Positions 33,148 to 42,487 of a stretch of 64,000 bases of DNA are shown one piece after another (the first letter of the stretch is position 1; each line of letters opens with the position of its first letter). Source of the DNA: Wolinella sp963540505 (GTDB lineage: Bacteria > Campylobacterota > Campylobacteria > Campylobacterales > Helicobacteraceae). Both the position numbers and the translations under genes were made by a program. The DNA is taken from NCBI GenBank assembly GCA_963540505.1, contig CAUTMV010000009.1, positions 1 to 64,000 of the forward strand, given 5' to 3'. Under the pieces are notes generated by a model. That model was not told where the DNA came from. It worked only from the letters and a program-made list of their open reading frames with translations, and ran no database searches.

Positions 33148-33485
33148 GCAAGCTTTAAGTGCACGATTCTCGGGACTTTTTCCTTGCTTGGAGATTTTGC
33201 ACCCGATTCTTGCGTGGAGTCGGGGATTGTGGAGTTAGAAACTGGAGCTTAAAAGTCGGTCGCGTCTGCTCTGCTTTTGCGTTATTTCGCATAAGTGTAG
33301 GGGAGAGGTGTCTAGTTTTTGTATTCTTTGTTTCTCGCGTGGGCAATCATGAGGTTTATCTGCCCGTCGTTATTGATTTTAGCTCTTTAAGAAGCCAAAT
33401 ATACCCTATAATCCGCGCAATTTATATGGAAATCGTGTAAAATAGAGTATATTTTCAGGGACACTTCATGCTGTAAGGAGAATTC
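33148..33485. other. intergenic before the pilT-linked pilin
   Basis: No gene is supported in these 338 bases. Candidate -10 elements near the end are TATAAT around 33407-33412 and TAAAAT around 33437-33442, about 45-75 bases before the next start. Otherwise nothing recognisable. Confidence 0.4.
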
Positions 33486-33902
33486 GTGAAAAGAAGCTCG
33501 TTTGCTCAAAGAGGTGCATTTACTATGATCGAGCTCGTGTTTATCATTGTTATTTTGGGGGTTTTGGGAGCGGTTGCTGTGCCCAAGATGGCGGCTAGTC
33601 GCGAAGATGCCTGCTTGGTGCGCTTAAGAAGCGAGCTCTCGGCGATGAGGGCATACCTTAATACGGAGAGTTCGGGGAGATTCCTAAGGGGCGAGTCTCT
33701 AAACACGCTAGCCATCGAAGATAATACGCTCTTTACACCCTCTCAACACTGCGGCTGGAAAGCCAGTCCCGATGGGAAAGTCTTCACTCCGTATCTAAAT
33801 GGTCGGGGTGGCGCGGCTCTTACCATCGTTGTGAATGGGGGTGTTATGAGTTTTGAGTGTGATAGGAGCGATAGGGTTTGTCAAAAACTTCTGGGAATTT
33901 AG
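33486..33902 (+). CDS. short type IV pilin-like protein (P6), linked to pilT
   Basis: Protein of 138 aa, shorter than the other five. The leader is longer (MKRSSFAQRGA), followed by FTMIE and a hydrophobic helix with LGVLGAVAVPKMAASRED. Two Cys lie close together near the C-terminus (FECDRSDRVC) plus one at HCGWK; the long disulfide loop of the others is missing. The start is GTG with AAGGAGAA before it. Only 12 bases separate it from the ATPase gene, so it is probably the minor pilin or pseudopilin of this unit. Confidence 0.85.
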   Translation: MKRSSFAQRGAFTMIELVFIIVILGVLGAVAVPKMAASREDACLVRLRSELSAMRAYLNTESSGRFLRGESLNTLAIEDNTLFTPSQHCGWKASPDGKVFTPYLNGRGGAALTIVVNGGVMSFECDRSDRVCQKLLGI

Positions 33903-33914
33903 CAAGGGGGCGGA

Positions 33915-35075
33915 ATGAATCCACAGCAACACGTAGTCAATGTCGATGAGTTGACGTTTCAGACGCTTGATCGTGTGCGCGCGCAGCTAAAGCGGTTGAT
34001 TGATGTTGGCGGGAGCGATCTGCATATCAAATCCAATGCGATGATCAAGGCGCGAATAGACGGCGAGATTGTCCCTTTTGGCGAGGAATTTTTCAGCAAA
34101 GGTGATGGGATTACACTTGCAAAGGAGCTATTGCGGACGCGATTCCACGAGCTTGTCGAAAATAAGGAGATGGATTTAGTCTATATTTACAGCGAGGAGT
34201 TGCGATTCCGCGTGAATATATTCTTCCAAATGGACGGAGTTTCGGCGGTTTTTAGGGCGATTCCCAGCGTGCAAAAGAGCCTTGATGAGATGAAGCTTCC
34301 GCAGGCTCTTCGCAAGGTGCTCTCTATGGATCGCGGGCTGGTGCTTGTTACCGGCGTAACGGGGAGCGGGAAAAGCACGACGTTAGCGAGTATTATCCAT
34401 GAGATTAACCTCTCTAAAAGCAAGCACATCATTACGATTGAAGATCCGATTGAGTTCATGCACAAAGATATTCGTTGCGTGATTAATCAGCGGAGTGTCG
34501 GGCAGGATACCAATAACTTCAGAAATGCACTAAAGGGCGCGCTTCGTGAGGATCCCGATATTATTCTTGTGGGCGAGATGAGAGATATTGAGACGATCGA
34601 AATGGCACTGCATGCGGCGGAGACGGGGCATTTGGTCTTCTCTACGCTCCATACGCTGGACGCGAAAGAGACTATCGGGCGCATTATCTCCGTTTTCCCT
34701 CCGCAAGAGCAACATCGCGTGCGCCTGATCCTCTCGGGGGTGCTTAATGCGATCATTGCGCAGAGGCTTGTGCGCACCAAGGCGGGCGGGCGCACTGCGG
34801 CGGTGGAGATTTTATTTAGGACGCCACGTGTGGAAGCTCTTGTGCGCGAGGGTAGGGACGCTGAAATCCCCGCGGCTTTGGCTGAGGGGCATAGTATTTA
34901 CAATACGCAGACGTTTGATCAGGCGCTCTTTGAGCTTGTTGTGCAGGGGATCGTCGATGAAGAGGTGGCTCTAAGCTATGCGTCCGTTCCTTCGGATTTG
35001 AAGTTGAAGCTATCCAATGAGTATTTCAAACAAGAGGGTAATGAGAAGGATTTGGTCATCGGACTAAAGAGCTGA
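33915..35075 (+). CDS. pilT: PilT/PilU-type retraction ATPase
   Basis: Protein of 386 aa of the secretion/twitching ATPase family. SDLHIKSN near residue 35 opens the N-terminal PAS-like domain typical of PilT. Walker A is GVTGSGKSTTLASII near residue 147, the Asp box is IEDPIEF, Walker B is DIILVGEMRDIET near residue 215 and the His box is TGHLVFSTLHT. The usual AIRNLI motif of PilT is replaced by RVEALVREGRDAEIP, so PilU-like function is possible. It powers filament retraction or dynamics. Placed right after a pilin gene; the assembly ATPase PilB and the platform protein are outside the window. Confidence 0.88.
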   Translation: MNPQQHVVNVDELTFQTLDRVRAQLKRLIDVGGSDLHIKSNAMIKARIDGEIVPFGEEFFSKGDGITLAKELLRTRFHELVENKEMDLVYIYSEELRFRVNIFFQMDGVSAVFRAIPSVQKSLDEMKLPQALRKVLSMDRGLVLVTGVTGSGKSTTLASIIHEINLSKSKHIITIEDPIEFMHKDIRCVINQRSVGQDTNNFRNALKGALREDPDIILVGEMRDIETIEMALHAAETGHLVFSTLHTLDAKETIGRIISVFPPQEQHRVRLILSGVLNAIIAQRLVRTKAGGRTAAVEILFRTPRVEALVREGRDAEIPAALAEGHSIYNTQTFDQALFELVVQGIVDEEVALSYASVPSDLKLKLSNEYFKQEGNEKDLVIGLKS

Positions 35076-35258
35076 AAGGATGGGAATGCCTGTGGGTCTC
35101 GGGATTTAGACGCACGGGAATCGGGGCTGCGATGGCATGCGACGGGAACCTAAATGGTGAGCACGAGAAAGAGGCTAAAAGCGCGCCTGGAGTTGCGGGG
35201 AGAGAATCGAGAAAGTATACAGGTTGAGAGTGGACGCGAAAGGGTTTAAGAGGGGGAG

Positions 35259-35738
35259 TTAAAAGATTAGAGGGGGAATCGCCGCTTCGATTCTCCAGTC
35301 GCTCTCATCTTCCTCACGCACTAGCTCAACGAGCATGGCTTTTTTCCATTTAATGCGGATATTGCCGTTGCTGCAAAGCATAGAGAGGGTTTCGCTTAAC
35401 TCGGGCTCGTGTCCGATAATTATGCACTCTTTCTCCCCGCTTTTTAAAATCTTCTCTAAAAGCTTTGCATAGCCCGCACTCCCACACATAGGGGCAATTT
35501 CTTCGCTGATTTGCAGCGTAAGGTTTAAGCGTCTAGCAATTCCGCGTGCACTTTGGATTGCACGAGAGGCGTTTGAAGAGAAGAGCGATGAGACATGCGG
35601 GTAATGATGGGTAATGAAGCGCGTTAGTTTCTTTGCCTGCGCGTGTCCTTTGGGGCTTAGCGGTCGGAGCAGATCCTCATGCTCCCACTCCTCCCTTCTT
35701 ATGGCATGTGCGTGGCGTATGAGGATAATGCGGGGCAT
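35259..35738 (-). CDS. SixA-type histidine phosphatase
   Basis: Protein of 159 aa of the phosphoglycerate-mutase-like superfamily. RHAHA at residues 8-12 is the RHG-type catalytic motif with the nucleophilic His; LSPKGHAQA, SNASRAIQSA and IIGHEPELSE carry the other conserved residues. SixA dephosphorylates phosphohistidine on HPt domains, though homologues may have other substrates. It ends a minus-strand run after fabD and the nucleosidase gene, with only three bases between. Confidence 0.82.
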   Translation of the reverse strand: MPRIILIRHAHAIRREEWEHEDLLRPLSPKGHAQAKKLTRFITHHYPHVSSLFSSNASRAIQSARGIARRLNLTLQISEEIAPMCGSAGYAKLLEKILKSGEKECIIIGHEPELSETLSMLCSNGNIRIKWKKAMLVELVREEDESDWRIEAAIPPLIF

Positions 35739-35741
35739 AAT

Positions 35742-36431
35742 TTACGCGAGCTCATCAAGCATTAAACGGACGAATTCCGCGCTGGTGTTTGCCGCGCTGA
35801 CTAGGAATTCATCAAAATTAAAGCCCGCGTCCATATCTGCCGCGTCGCTAATGGCGCGCAGCACGCAAAAGGGCACACCAAGGAGGTCGCACACAGAAGC
35901 GACGCTCGCGCCCTCCATCTCCAGTGCCATAGCGTTAAAGGTATTTTTAATCCACTCTTTTCGTTTTGTATCGGCGATGAACTGATCACCCGTGGCGATA
36001 ATGCCCTCTTTGAGGTCGATTCCCTTGATTTTTGCGACTTTGCGCGCAATGGCATTGAGCGAAGGATCACTCGCGGTAAAGAGTTTCCCCTCGGGTATAA
36101 AGCCAAAAGGGTGTCCAAACGCGCTAATGTCGACATCATGCTGGCAAAGCTCTGAGGCCATCACCAAATCGCCGATATGAAGCTCAGAAGAGACTGCCCC
36201 TGCAACTCCGCTAAATATGAGCTTCTCGCATACAAAGTGCATGATGAGACTTGCGGCAGTAAGTGCGGCATTGACTTTGCCGATTTTGCTGTAAGCAATA
36301 ATGAGCTCGATTCCCTTGTAGCTGGCTTTGTAGTAGTCATTCTCCGCAAAACGCACCTTTTCATGAGCTCCGAAAGAGGCAAGAAGCGGCGTGATTTCCT
36401 CTACCATTGCACCTAAAATTGCGATTCGCAT
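35742..36431 (-). CDS. mqnB: MTA/SAH nucleosidase, probable 6-amino-6-deoxyfutalosine hydrolase
   Basis: Protein of 229 aa of the MtnN/Pfs family. IFSGVAGAV near residue 72, ALEMEGASVA near residue 172 (substrate Glu) and RAISDAAD near residue 193 (catalytic Asp) are diagnostic. In Campylobacterota this enzyme cleaves adenine from methylthioadenosine, S-adenosylhomocysteine and 6-amino-6-deoxyfutalosine, the last being a menaquinone-pathway step. An MqnD-type gene elsewhere in the window supports that role. It could equally be named mtnN. Three bases separate it from fabD, as in C. jejuni. Confidence 0.88.
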   Translation of the reverse strand: MRIAILGAMVEEITPLLASFGAHEKVRFAENDYYKASYKGIELIIAYSKIGKVNAALTAASLIMHFVCEKLIFSGVAGAVSSELHIGDLVMASELCQHDVDISAFGHPFGFIPEGKLFTASDPSLNAIARKVAKIKGIDLKEGIIATGDQFIADTKRKEWIKNTFNAMALEMEGASVASVCDLLGVPFCVLRAISDAADMDAGFNFDEFLVSAANTSAEFVRLMLDELA

Positions 36432-36434
36432 AAT

Positions 36435-37367
36435 CTATTCTCCTAAAATTTTTTTGAACTCTTCGATTCCCGCAGGGGAATCAACCAGATAAGTCGGTTT
36501 CTCGCTTAGTCGTCGGTTAAGCCCCCTGAGCACGCCACCCCAGCCGCATTCGACATAAAAATCAACCTTTTCGTCGTGCTTCTTTATAGACTGTTTGTAG
36601 AGCACGGGAGAGACGAGCTGCGAGGGGAGGAGTGTGAGCGCCTCAGCCTTGCTCTGATAGGAGAGGGCGTGGACATTGGAGATGATAGGGAAGTCGAAAT
36701 GATCCTGAAGTTTGCTCTCAAGATAAGCGACAAACTCCTCCCTCATGCCCTCCAGCAGCGGACAGTGGCTCGCCACAGACATGGGCAGCAAGAGCGCGCG
36801 CTTTGCTCCAAGAGCCTTGAAGACGGACTCAAGCGCACTGAGATCATCGCGCTTACCCGCAAGGACAATCTGTCCATCACCGTTGTAATTTGCCGCCCAA
36901 ATTTCGCGTCCATCGGCACGCTGCTCTTCGCAAAATCGCTCCAGCGTCTCATCGGCTAACCCGAGCACGACCATCATGCCCGCCTGTCCTCCTGCACATT
37001 CGCGCTGCATGAGCTGCCCGCGTGTATGGACGAGCGTGAGCGCGCCGCCTAGCGTGAGCGCGCCGCTACTATACAGAGCGGAGAATTCACCTAAAGAGTG
37101 CCCCATACCAAAGGCAATCTCCAAACCACACGACTGTTTTAGCGCACACACCGCCATGGCACTCACAAAGAGAATCGCAGGCTGCGTGTAGGCGGTGAGT
37201 TCGAGTTTGTCGCCCTCTTCAAAAAGGATTTTGGCTAAATCAAAGCCTAGAGCGTCGTTTGCCTCATTTAACATCTCTTTTGCACCGCTAAATTCCTCAA
37301 ACAGCGCGCGCCCCATACCTAGAGCCTGACTGCCCTGCCCGGGGAAAATCAATGCACACCGCTTCAT
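36435..37367 (-). CDS. fabD: malonyl-CoA:ACP transacylase
   Basis: Protein of 310 aa. It loads malonyl groups onto acyl carrier protein for fatty-acid synthesis. FPGQGSQALGMG at residues 8-19, the catalytic Ser in GMGHSLGEFSALYSSG near residue 91 and the catalytic His in SVASHCPLLEGM near residue 201 are all in place. It is the first of three minus-strand genes (fabD, nucleosidase, SixA-like). Confidence 0.95.
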   Translation of the reverse strand: MKRCALIFPGQGSQALGMGRALFEEFSGAKEMLNEANDALGFDLAKILFEEGDKLELTAYTQPAILFVSAMAVCALKQSCGLEIAFGMGHSLGEFSALYSSGALTLGGALTLVHTRGQLMQRECAGGQAGMMVVLGLADETLERFCEEQRADGREIWAANYNGDGQIVLAGKRDDLSALESVFKALGAKRALLLPMSVASHCPLLEGMREEFVAYLESKLQDHFDFPIISNVHALSYQSKAEALTLLPSQLVSPVLYKQSIKKHDEKVDFYVECGWGGVLRGLNRRLSEKPTYLVDSPAGIEEFKKILGE

Positions 37368-37446
37368 GCAGCTCCTTTTGTTATTTAGATTTAAGAGCGG
37401 GAATCCCCGCCCGATTTTGCCTCGCGCGGCGTGTTAATTGCGCAAA

Positions 37447-37974
37447 TTAATGTCCCGCGCAGTGCCCGCCACCGCAGCATTCATGCTCGTGCATGTGTCC
37501 GCTGCCACCGCAGCAGGACATGCCGCCTGCAAGTTCGTCTTCGCTCGCCTCACGCGCGCTAAGGACGGTTATGTCAAAGTGCAAAGTCTTGCCTGCCAGC
37601 GGGTGATTGTAGTCAATAACGACCACTTCGTCATTAAACTCCTGCACGATGACTTGCACCGTCTGCCCATCTTCTCCCTGACCAAAGAGCGTCATGCCTT
37701 CGGCTAGCTCGATTCCCTCAAACTGCTCGCGCGGCACTTCTTGGATATATTCGGGGAATCGCTCGCCATACGCGTCACTAGGGGCGATCGTAACCTCAAA
37801 CCTCTCACCTACATTTTTGCCCAAAAGTGCCTGCTCAAGTCCTGAGACAATCTGCCCCGCACCCAGCAGAAATTCAAGCGGTTTGCCTCCGCGGCTAGAG
37901 TCGATGATCTCCTCTTTGCCCGCCTCTTTTACTTCGTATTCAATCGCTACAATCTGATTATTTCCCAGACTCAA
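37447..37974 (-). CDS. slyD: SlyD-type peptidyl-prolyl isomerase with Cys/His metal tail
   Basis: Protein of 175 aa. The FKBP domain with inserted IF chaperone loop is typical: FLLGAGQIVSGLEQALLGKN near residue 34, then DAYGERFPEYIQEVPREQF and DYNHPLAGKTLHFDI. The last 27 residues are rich in Cys and His (SCCGGSG, HMHEHECCGGGHCAGH), a nickel/zinc-binding tail as in SlyD and HP1123 of H. pylori. It folds proline-limited proteins and supports nickel enzyme maturation. A short inverted repeat GCGGG-GAT-TCCCGC lies between it and fabD. Confidence 0.93.
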   Translation of the reverse strand: MSLGNNQIVAIEYEVKEAGKEEIIDSSRGGKPLEFLLGAGQIVSGLEQALLGKNVGERFEVTIAPSDAYGERFPEYIQEVPREQFEGIELAEGMTLFGQGEDGQTVQVIVQEFNDEVVVIDYNHPLAGKTLHFDITVLSAREASEDELAGGMSCCGGSGHMHEHECCGGGHCAGH

Positions 37975-38080
37975 AGTCGCTCCTTATGTTGTAATGGTGC
38001 TTTGGAATTATAACGTGAATATTCATAAACCAAGCGGGCAGATTTAGCACCCCAAACCTGCACGCGGAACCGTGTCAAAA

Positions 38081-41000
38081 TTAGCTCGGAAGTCCACCCT
38101 TCGTATCGGGATTTGCAGGAGGATTTGTGGGCAAAATAATCTCGAAAACCGCGCCCTCAAGGCTGTTATACGCCTTTAGCGATCCGCCCATTTTCTCCTG
38201 CACAATGGTGCGCGCGAGTGCGAGCCCGATTCCCATGCCTCCCTCGCCTTTGGTGGAGTTGAAATGTTCAAAAATCTTAGAGGGCAGGAGATGAGGCGCG
38301 ATTCCTCCGCCATTATCGAGGAATCGTATGCACGCCTGATTGTTTTCACTCGCGATTTCTACCGTGATTTTGCCCTTTTTAATGGCGCGCTCAACAAACA
38401 CATCACGCGCGTTATTTAGGATATTGAGCACCACTTGTTTGAATTCGCTGCCGTATCCGTAGACCCTGATTTCCTCTTTATGCTCAATCTCAAAACTGAT
38501 CCCCGCCCTCGTGTATTCGCTCCGAAACAGGTTAAAGACCGATGATATGGCGTGATAAAGCGAGAAATATTCCTTCTCTTTGGAGGGCTTAAAGAAGTTT
38601 CTGAAATCCCCCATAGTTTTTATCATGAAGTCAATCATCTCGAGCATTTTGCCGCACTCTTGCCCGATTCTCTCGCGCTCTATCACCTCCTCTCCCAGAT
38701 CCATTCGGAGATTTTGAATGAGAATCGCCAAAGTATTAAGCGGTTGTTTCCACTGATGAGAGATTGCGCCGATCATGCTGCCAAGCTCCGCTTGTTTTGC
38801 CTGCTGCATGAGACATGTCTGCTCCTTTTTGCGTTCAAATGCAAGTCTGCGCACTTCCGTAACATCGCGCCAAAGGGCAAAAATGCGCCTCTCTTTTTCC
38901 ATGTTTGCCGGGGCGAAAATCGTCTCAATAATTACCTCATGCCCCAGATGATGAAGATAGATGATCTCTTCTTGCGTCAGCTTTTGATTCTCCTCAAGGG
39001 GTGCGTGCGGATTCTTGCAATGGGTAAAAATTCCCGCACCCTTAAGCTCTTTAATCTCATATCCGATCATTTGTGCAGCGGCATGATTTAGCTCCAGAAT
39101 GACCCCTTGAGGGTCAAGAATCAAAAAGCCCTCAGGCGAGCATTCAAAGAGGATCCTAAAGCTATCCTCCGCCTTGATCCGCTTGGCGAGCTCCTCTTCG
39201 ATCCGATTCTCAAGCTTCTCGTTAAAGTCGCTTAGGTTTTTCTCAATCTGTTTTCGCCGAGTAATATCCGTAAAAGTGCCGATAATTCGTTGCGCCTCGC
39301 CTTCTTTATTGCGACTAATTACCATTCCGCGCACAAGAATCCAGCACAAAGAGCCATCTTGCTTTTTCATTCTGTGCTCGCTGATATATTGCACTTTGCG
39401 GGAATCGCACTCCTCAACAAAGCCAAAAAGCCGCTTAAGTGTATCCTCCTTGTCCTCATCATAAACGAGCGCGAAAAAATCCTCGCTATGTTCGCCCAAA
39501 TCGCCCACCCTAAAGCCCAAAATCTCATGAGCCCTAGGTGAGAGGAAGAGATGATTGGTAGAGACATTCCAATCCCAAATGCCATCGCCCGCGCTCTCAA
39601 GCGCAAATTGCCAACGCTGCTCGCTCTCTTTGATCGATTCCTCGGCGAGGTGCTGCTCGGTAATATCGCGCACATACCCATACCAACGTCGCACTCCATG
39701 TTCATCTTTCAAAATGGCATTCACCTCAACCCACACATACTCGCCATTTGTCCCCAAAATTCGGTAGCGATTATTCGGCGCGCTAATGCTCGTGCTCTTT
39801 TCCTGCAGGACGCTTTCACGCAGATTAAGGCGACTTTTCTCCTCAAGGCGCGCCCACAAAAGTGCCGCATTGCGCTCGACATCTCGCGCCTTTAGCCCTA
39901 GGAGTGTCTTGATTCCTGCGCTGACGTAAGTGAATTCGTGCTTAGTCGCAGAGTATTCAAAGAAAAAGCCCAAAAGATTATCCGCAATCGCTTCTAGTCG
40001 CTCGGAGAGATTGTGCTGCGCCTCCATGAGCCCCTCAAAGCGTATTCGCTCGCTAATATCTCGGAAAATGACCACTACGCTTGGCTTTTCGCCGCTGATT
40101 TTGAGCAAATCAGCCGAGAGGAACACAGAAAAGTTCGAGCCGTCTTTGCGCTTGAAGCAATCCTGTCCCTCATAAGGGGTTTCGCTTTTTAGGATTGAGA
40201 TGATAGGCGAGGGCGCGTCTCTTAGGCGGCGATTAAGCGCGTGCGCGAGAAATAGCTCGGGTGAGCCGTGCGAGAGGAGCTCTTTTTGGCTGTAACCGAG
40301 CATTTCGCACATTTTTGGATTGACATACGTGAGACGCCCCCTGTGATCGAGCAAAAAAAGCCCATCGCGCATTTTGGTCGAGATGAGCTCCCAATATCTT
40401 TGACGCCGCTCCTTTTGCCCTTTGTTGTAAAAAAACCAAATTACGCTGATGATCAAGAAAATGACGATAATCCCGACCATGCTCCAGAGATTTTTTTGCT
40501 GCGCGATGAGCTCTTCCACGCGCTCGTTATAGGAGATCATCACAAGCTGGGCAAAACTCTTAATGCTCCCCGTCCGAGCGATGGGCATGAAGGTTGTTAA
40601 GGCATGCTTTCCTTGCGGATTGGTTCCCACAATCGCGCTGGGAGCGAATTTTGCCAAATCGGGTCGCTTTTCGTATTTGAGCTCGGTGATCATATCTAGG
40701 GAATCTTCGATGTTATCGGCACTTGAGAGCCTCTCAACTAAAAGCCAATACGCGTCAAAAGGCGTGGAGAGATGCTTTAGCGGCACATAACGCATGAGGC
40801 GTTCAAGACGTGCACTGTGCCGAAAAATGAGGAAAAACTCATTCTCCGGGTGATTTTGAGAGAGCTTTTGGAGTAGCGAATCAAATGAAATACTAAACTC
40901 CGCCGTCGCGATGTGTTGGTTGTTTTTAAAGAGAGGATAGAGATTTTTATACCCGGCACTGGTTGTGCCAAGAATAAATCCGTGCCACGGCTCCTTTGTT

Positions 41001-41461
41001 TTGGCAATAGTTTTAAAAATCGGAATGTCGATGACGCGCTCTCCCGCTCGCTCGGGAAAATGTGCACGATAAAGGACGCGTCCCTCAGGCGTAAAGAGCG
41101 TAAAATGGTCAAACCCTTTGCCCTTTAAGGTTGCAAAAAGTGCCTGATTGTGTTTGTGGAATTTCAGGCGTTCATGCAGGGCGATATCTTCGTTGGTTGC
41201 GCTCAAATTGGGGAATTGCGCGAAAATATCTTGCGATTGGATATAAGCCTTGAAATAGCCCTCGCTTAGCTGTTTATAAAATTCCGTAATGCTATTTAGC
41301 GTGAGGCGGAGCGTGTCGGTTTCGTGTGTAAGCGCGCTATCGAGTATGCGCTCGCGTTCGCGCTCAAAGTGGGACTTTAAGACGAAAACATTGAGCGTGA
41401 TTAGGATCAGTCCGAGAATGGACAAACGCAAAAGATAAGGCGTGGAAGTGAACCATTTCAT
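38081..41461 (-). CDS. large membrane-bound multi-PAS sensor histidine kinase
   Basis: Protein of 1126 aa. Residues 8-28 and roughly 326-348 are membrane helices enclosing a long periplasmic sensor region, probably of the double-Cache type. Four PAS domains follow (starting near MRDGLFLLDHRGRL, LEAIADNLLGFFFEY, ALESAGDGIWDWN and FECSPEGFLILDPQ). The dimerisation helix with the phosphorylated His is GAISHQWKQPLNTLAI, and the ATPase has NILNNARD, DNGGGI and GGMGIGLAL. The HWKQPLN H-box is common in Campylobacterota. No response regulator is adjacent. The signal may be a small ligand or redox state; unknown. Confidence 0.88.
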   Translation of the reverse strand: MKWFTSTPYLLRLSILGLILITLNVFVLKSHFERERERILDSALTHETDTLRLTLNSITEFYKQLSEGYFKAYIQSQDIFAQFPNLSATNEDIALHERLKFHKHNQALFATLKGKGFDHFTLFTPEGRVLYRAHFPERAGERVIDIPIFKTIAKTKEPWHGFILGTTSAGYKNLYPLFKNNQHIATAEFSISFDSLLQKLSQNHPENEFFLIFRHSARLERLMRYVPLKHLSTPFDAYWLLVERLSSADNIEDSLDMITELKYEKRPDLAKFAPSAIVGTNPQGKHALTTFMPIARTGSIKSFAQLVMISYNERVEELIAQQKNLWSMVGIIVIFLIISVIWFFYNKGQKERRQRYWELISTKMRDGLFLLDHRGRLTYVNPKMCEMLGYSQKELLSHGSPELFLAHALNRRLRDAPSPIISILKSETPYEGQDCFKRKDGSNFSVFLSADLLKISGEKPSVVVIFRDISERIRFEGLMEAQHNLSERLEAIADNLLGFFFEYSATKHEFTYVSAGIKTLLGLKARDVERNAALLWARLEEKSRLNLRESVLQEKSTSISAPNNRYRILGTNGEYVWVEVNAILKDEHGVRRWYGYVRDITEQHLAEESIKESEQRWQFALESAGDGIWDWNVSTNHLFLSPRAHEILGFRVGDLGEHSEDFFALVYDEDKEDTLKRLFGFVEECDSRKVQYISEHRMKKQDGSLCWILVRGMVISRNKEGEAQRIIGTFTDITRRKQIEKNLSDFNEKLENRIEEELAKRIKAEDSFRILFECSPEGFLILDPQGVILELNHAAAQMIGYEIKELKGAGIFTHCKNPHAPLEENQKLTQEEIIYLHHLGHEVIIETIFAPANMEKERRIFALWRDVTEVRRLAFERKKEQTCLMQQAKQAELGSMIGAISHQWKQPLNTLAILIQNLRMDLGEEVIERERIGQECGKMLEMIDFMIKTMGDFRNFFKPSKEKEYFSLYHAISSVFNLFRSEYTRAGISFEIEHKEEIRVYGYGSEFKQVVLNILNNARDVFVERAIKKGKITVEIASENNQACIRFLDNGGGIAPHLLPSKIFEHFNSTKGEGGMGIGLALARTIVQEKMGGSLKAYNSLEGAVFEIILPTNPPANPDTKGGLPS

Positions 41462-41584
41462 GGCGATTCTCTCCTTAGCAAATGAGCACGAGTCGGCTTT
41501 TTGGTTTTTGTGAAAGTCTATGGTTAAAATCCTAGCAAAATTTCATGTGCTATACTCGCGAATTCTGATTTTCAAGGAGTTTTT

Positions 41585-42346
41585 ATGCGATTTTTTACCC
41601 CATGTGTGCTGTTTAGTCTCATTTTTACCCATTCTCTTTTGGCTGCAAACGCACAAAAAGAGCACAGAGGCGAGGGATTCTCGCTTACTAGAGAGCTCTC
41701 TTATACAAAAAAGCTTATCCCTAACCAATACCGCTCCACACCCACACTAAGAGCGAGCGAATATCTGCGCAATAAGCCCGAATTAAGCTCGCAAGAAAAA
41801 GGACAAATCACGCAAACAATCAACAAAATCCTAGAGCGTGCCAAGCAAGAATCCTTCTGCAAAGGGGGGAGCTACTCTTTGGAGCCGCTGTATGAATTTG
41901 ATGATGGGCGACAAAAACTCATCGGGCATGAGCTCAATTTACAACTCTCATGCACGCTCAAAAGCGAAGATATTTCGCGTTTTAACGTGCTCATTAATGA
42001 AATGGATCGCCTCGCTTCCGAGAGCGGATTCCTCCATTTTCTGATTCCCCCGCTCCATGCGCAAATCAACGAAGAAGATATTTCGCGCGCCAAAGAGGAG
42101 GCTTATGAGAAGCTTTTACGCCTTGCGAGCGAAAAGGCTGCATACTATTCCAAGGTAAGTGCGCGCACTTGCGCTCTCGCGGAGGTTAATTTCGATGATT
42201 CCATCGATTATGCGCCTCGCGCCGCTTATGTGTTTGCCGGCAAAGCTGAGGCTAGGAATCTGCGCGATTCCATGGAGCTTACACCTCCTTTGGTGCAGGA
42301 AGAGGACGTTTCGCTGAGCGCGCATGTGCGCTACCGGTGCAAATAG
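41585..42346 (+). CDS. secreted protein, possible SIMPL-domain (DUF541-like)
   Basis: Protein of 253 aa with a clear signal peptide (residues 1-20, ending SLLAANA). The layout of a structured middle part (QLSCTLKSEDISRFNVLINE), a helical segment with many Ala (SRAKEEAYEKLLRLASEKAAYYSK) and a final strand VSLSAHVRYRCK is like SIMPL/DUF541 periplasmic proteins, but the match is loose. Four Cys in the mature part could pair. It is transcribed divergently from the histidine kinase, possibly a functional link. Confidence 0.55.
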   Translation: MRFFTPCVLFSLIFTHSLLAANAQKEHRGEGFSLTRELSYTKKLIPNQYRSTPTLRASEYLRNKPELSSQEKGQITQTINKILERAKQESFCKGGSYSLEPLYEFDDGRQKLIGHELNLQLSCTLKSEDISRFNVLINEMDRLASESGFLHFLIPPLHAQINEEDISRAKEEAYEKLLRLASEKAAYYSKVSARTCALAEVNFDDSIDYAPRAAYVFAGKAEARNLRDSMELTPPLVQEEDVSLSAHVRYRCK

Positions 42347-42487
42347 TGGGCGCGAAAATCGCAGGGCGGATGGGCACAGTAATAAAGCAGAGCGGATAAA
42401 CAAGTGAATTCGCTGCGCGGGATGGTCTCGCTCTCGTAATTCCTTCTGCTTTGACTTGTCCGTGCGGGTTCTTAAGAATCGTGGGAA

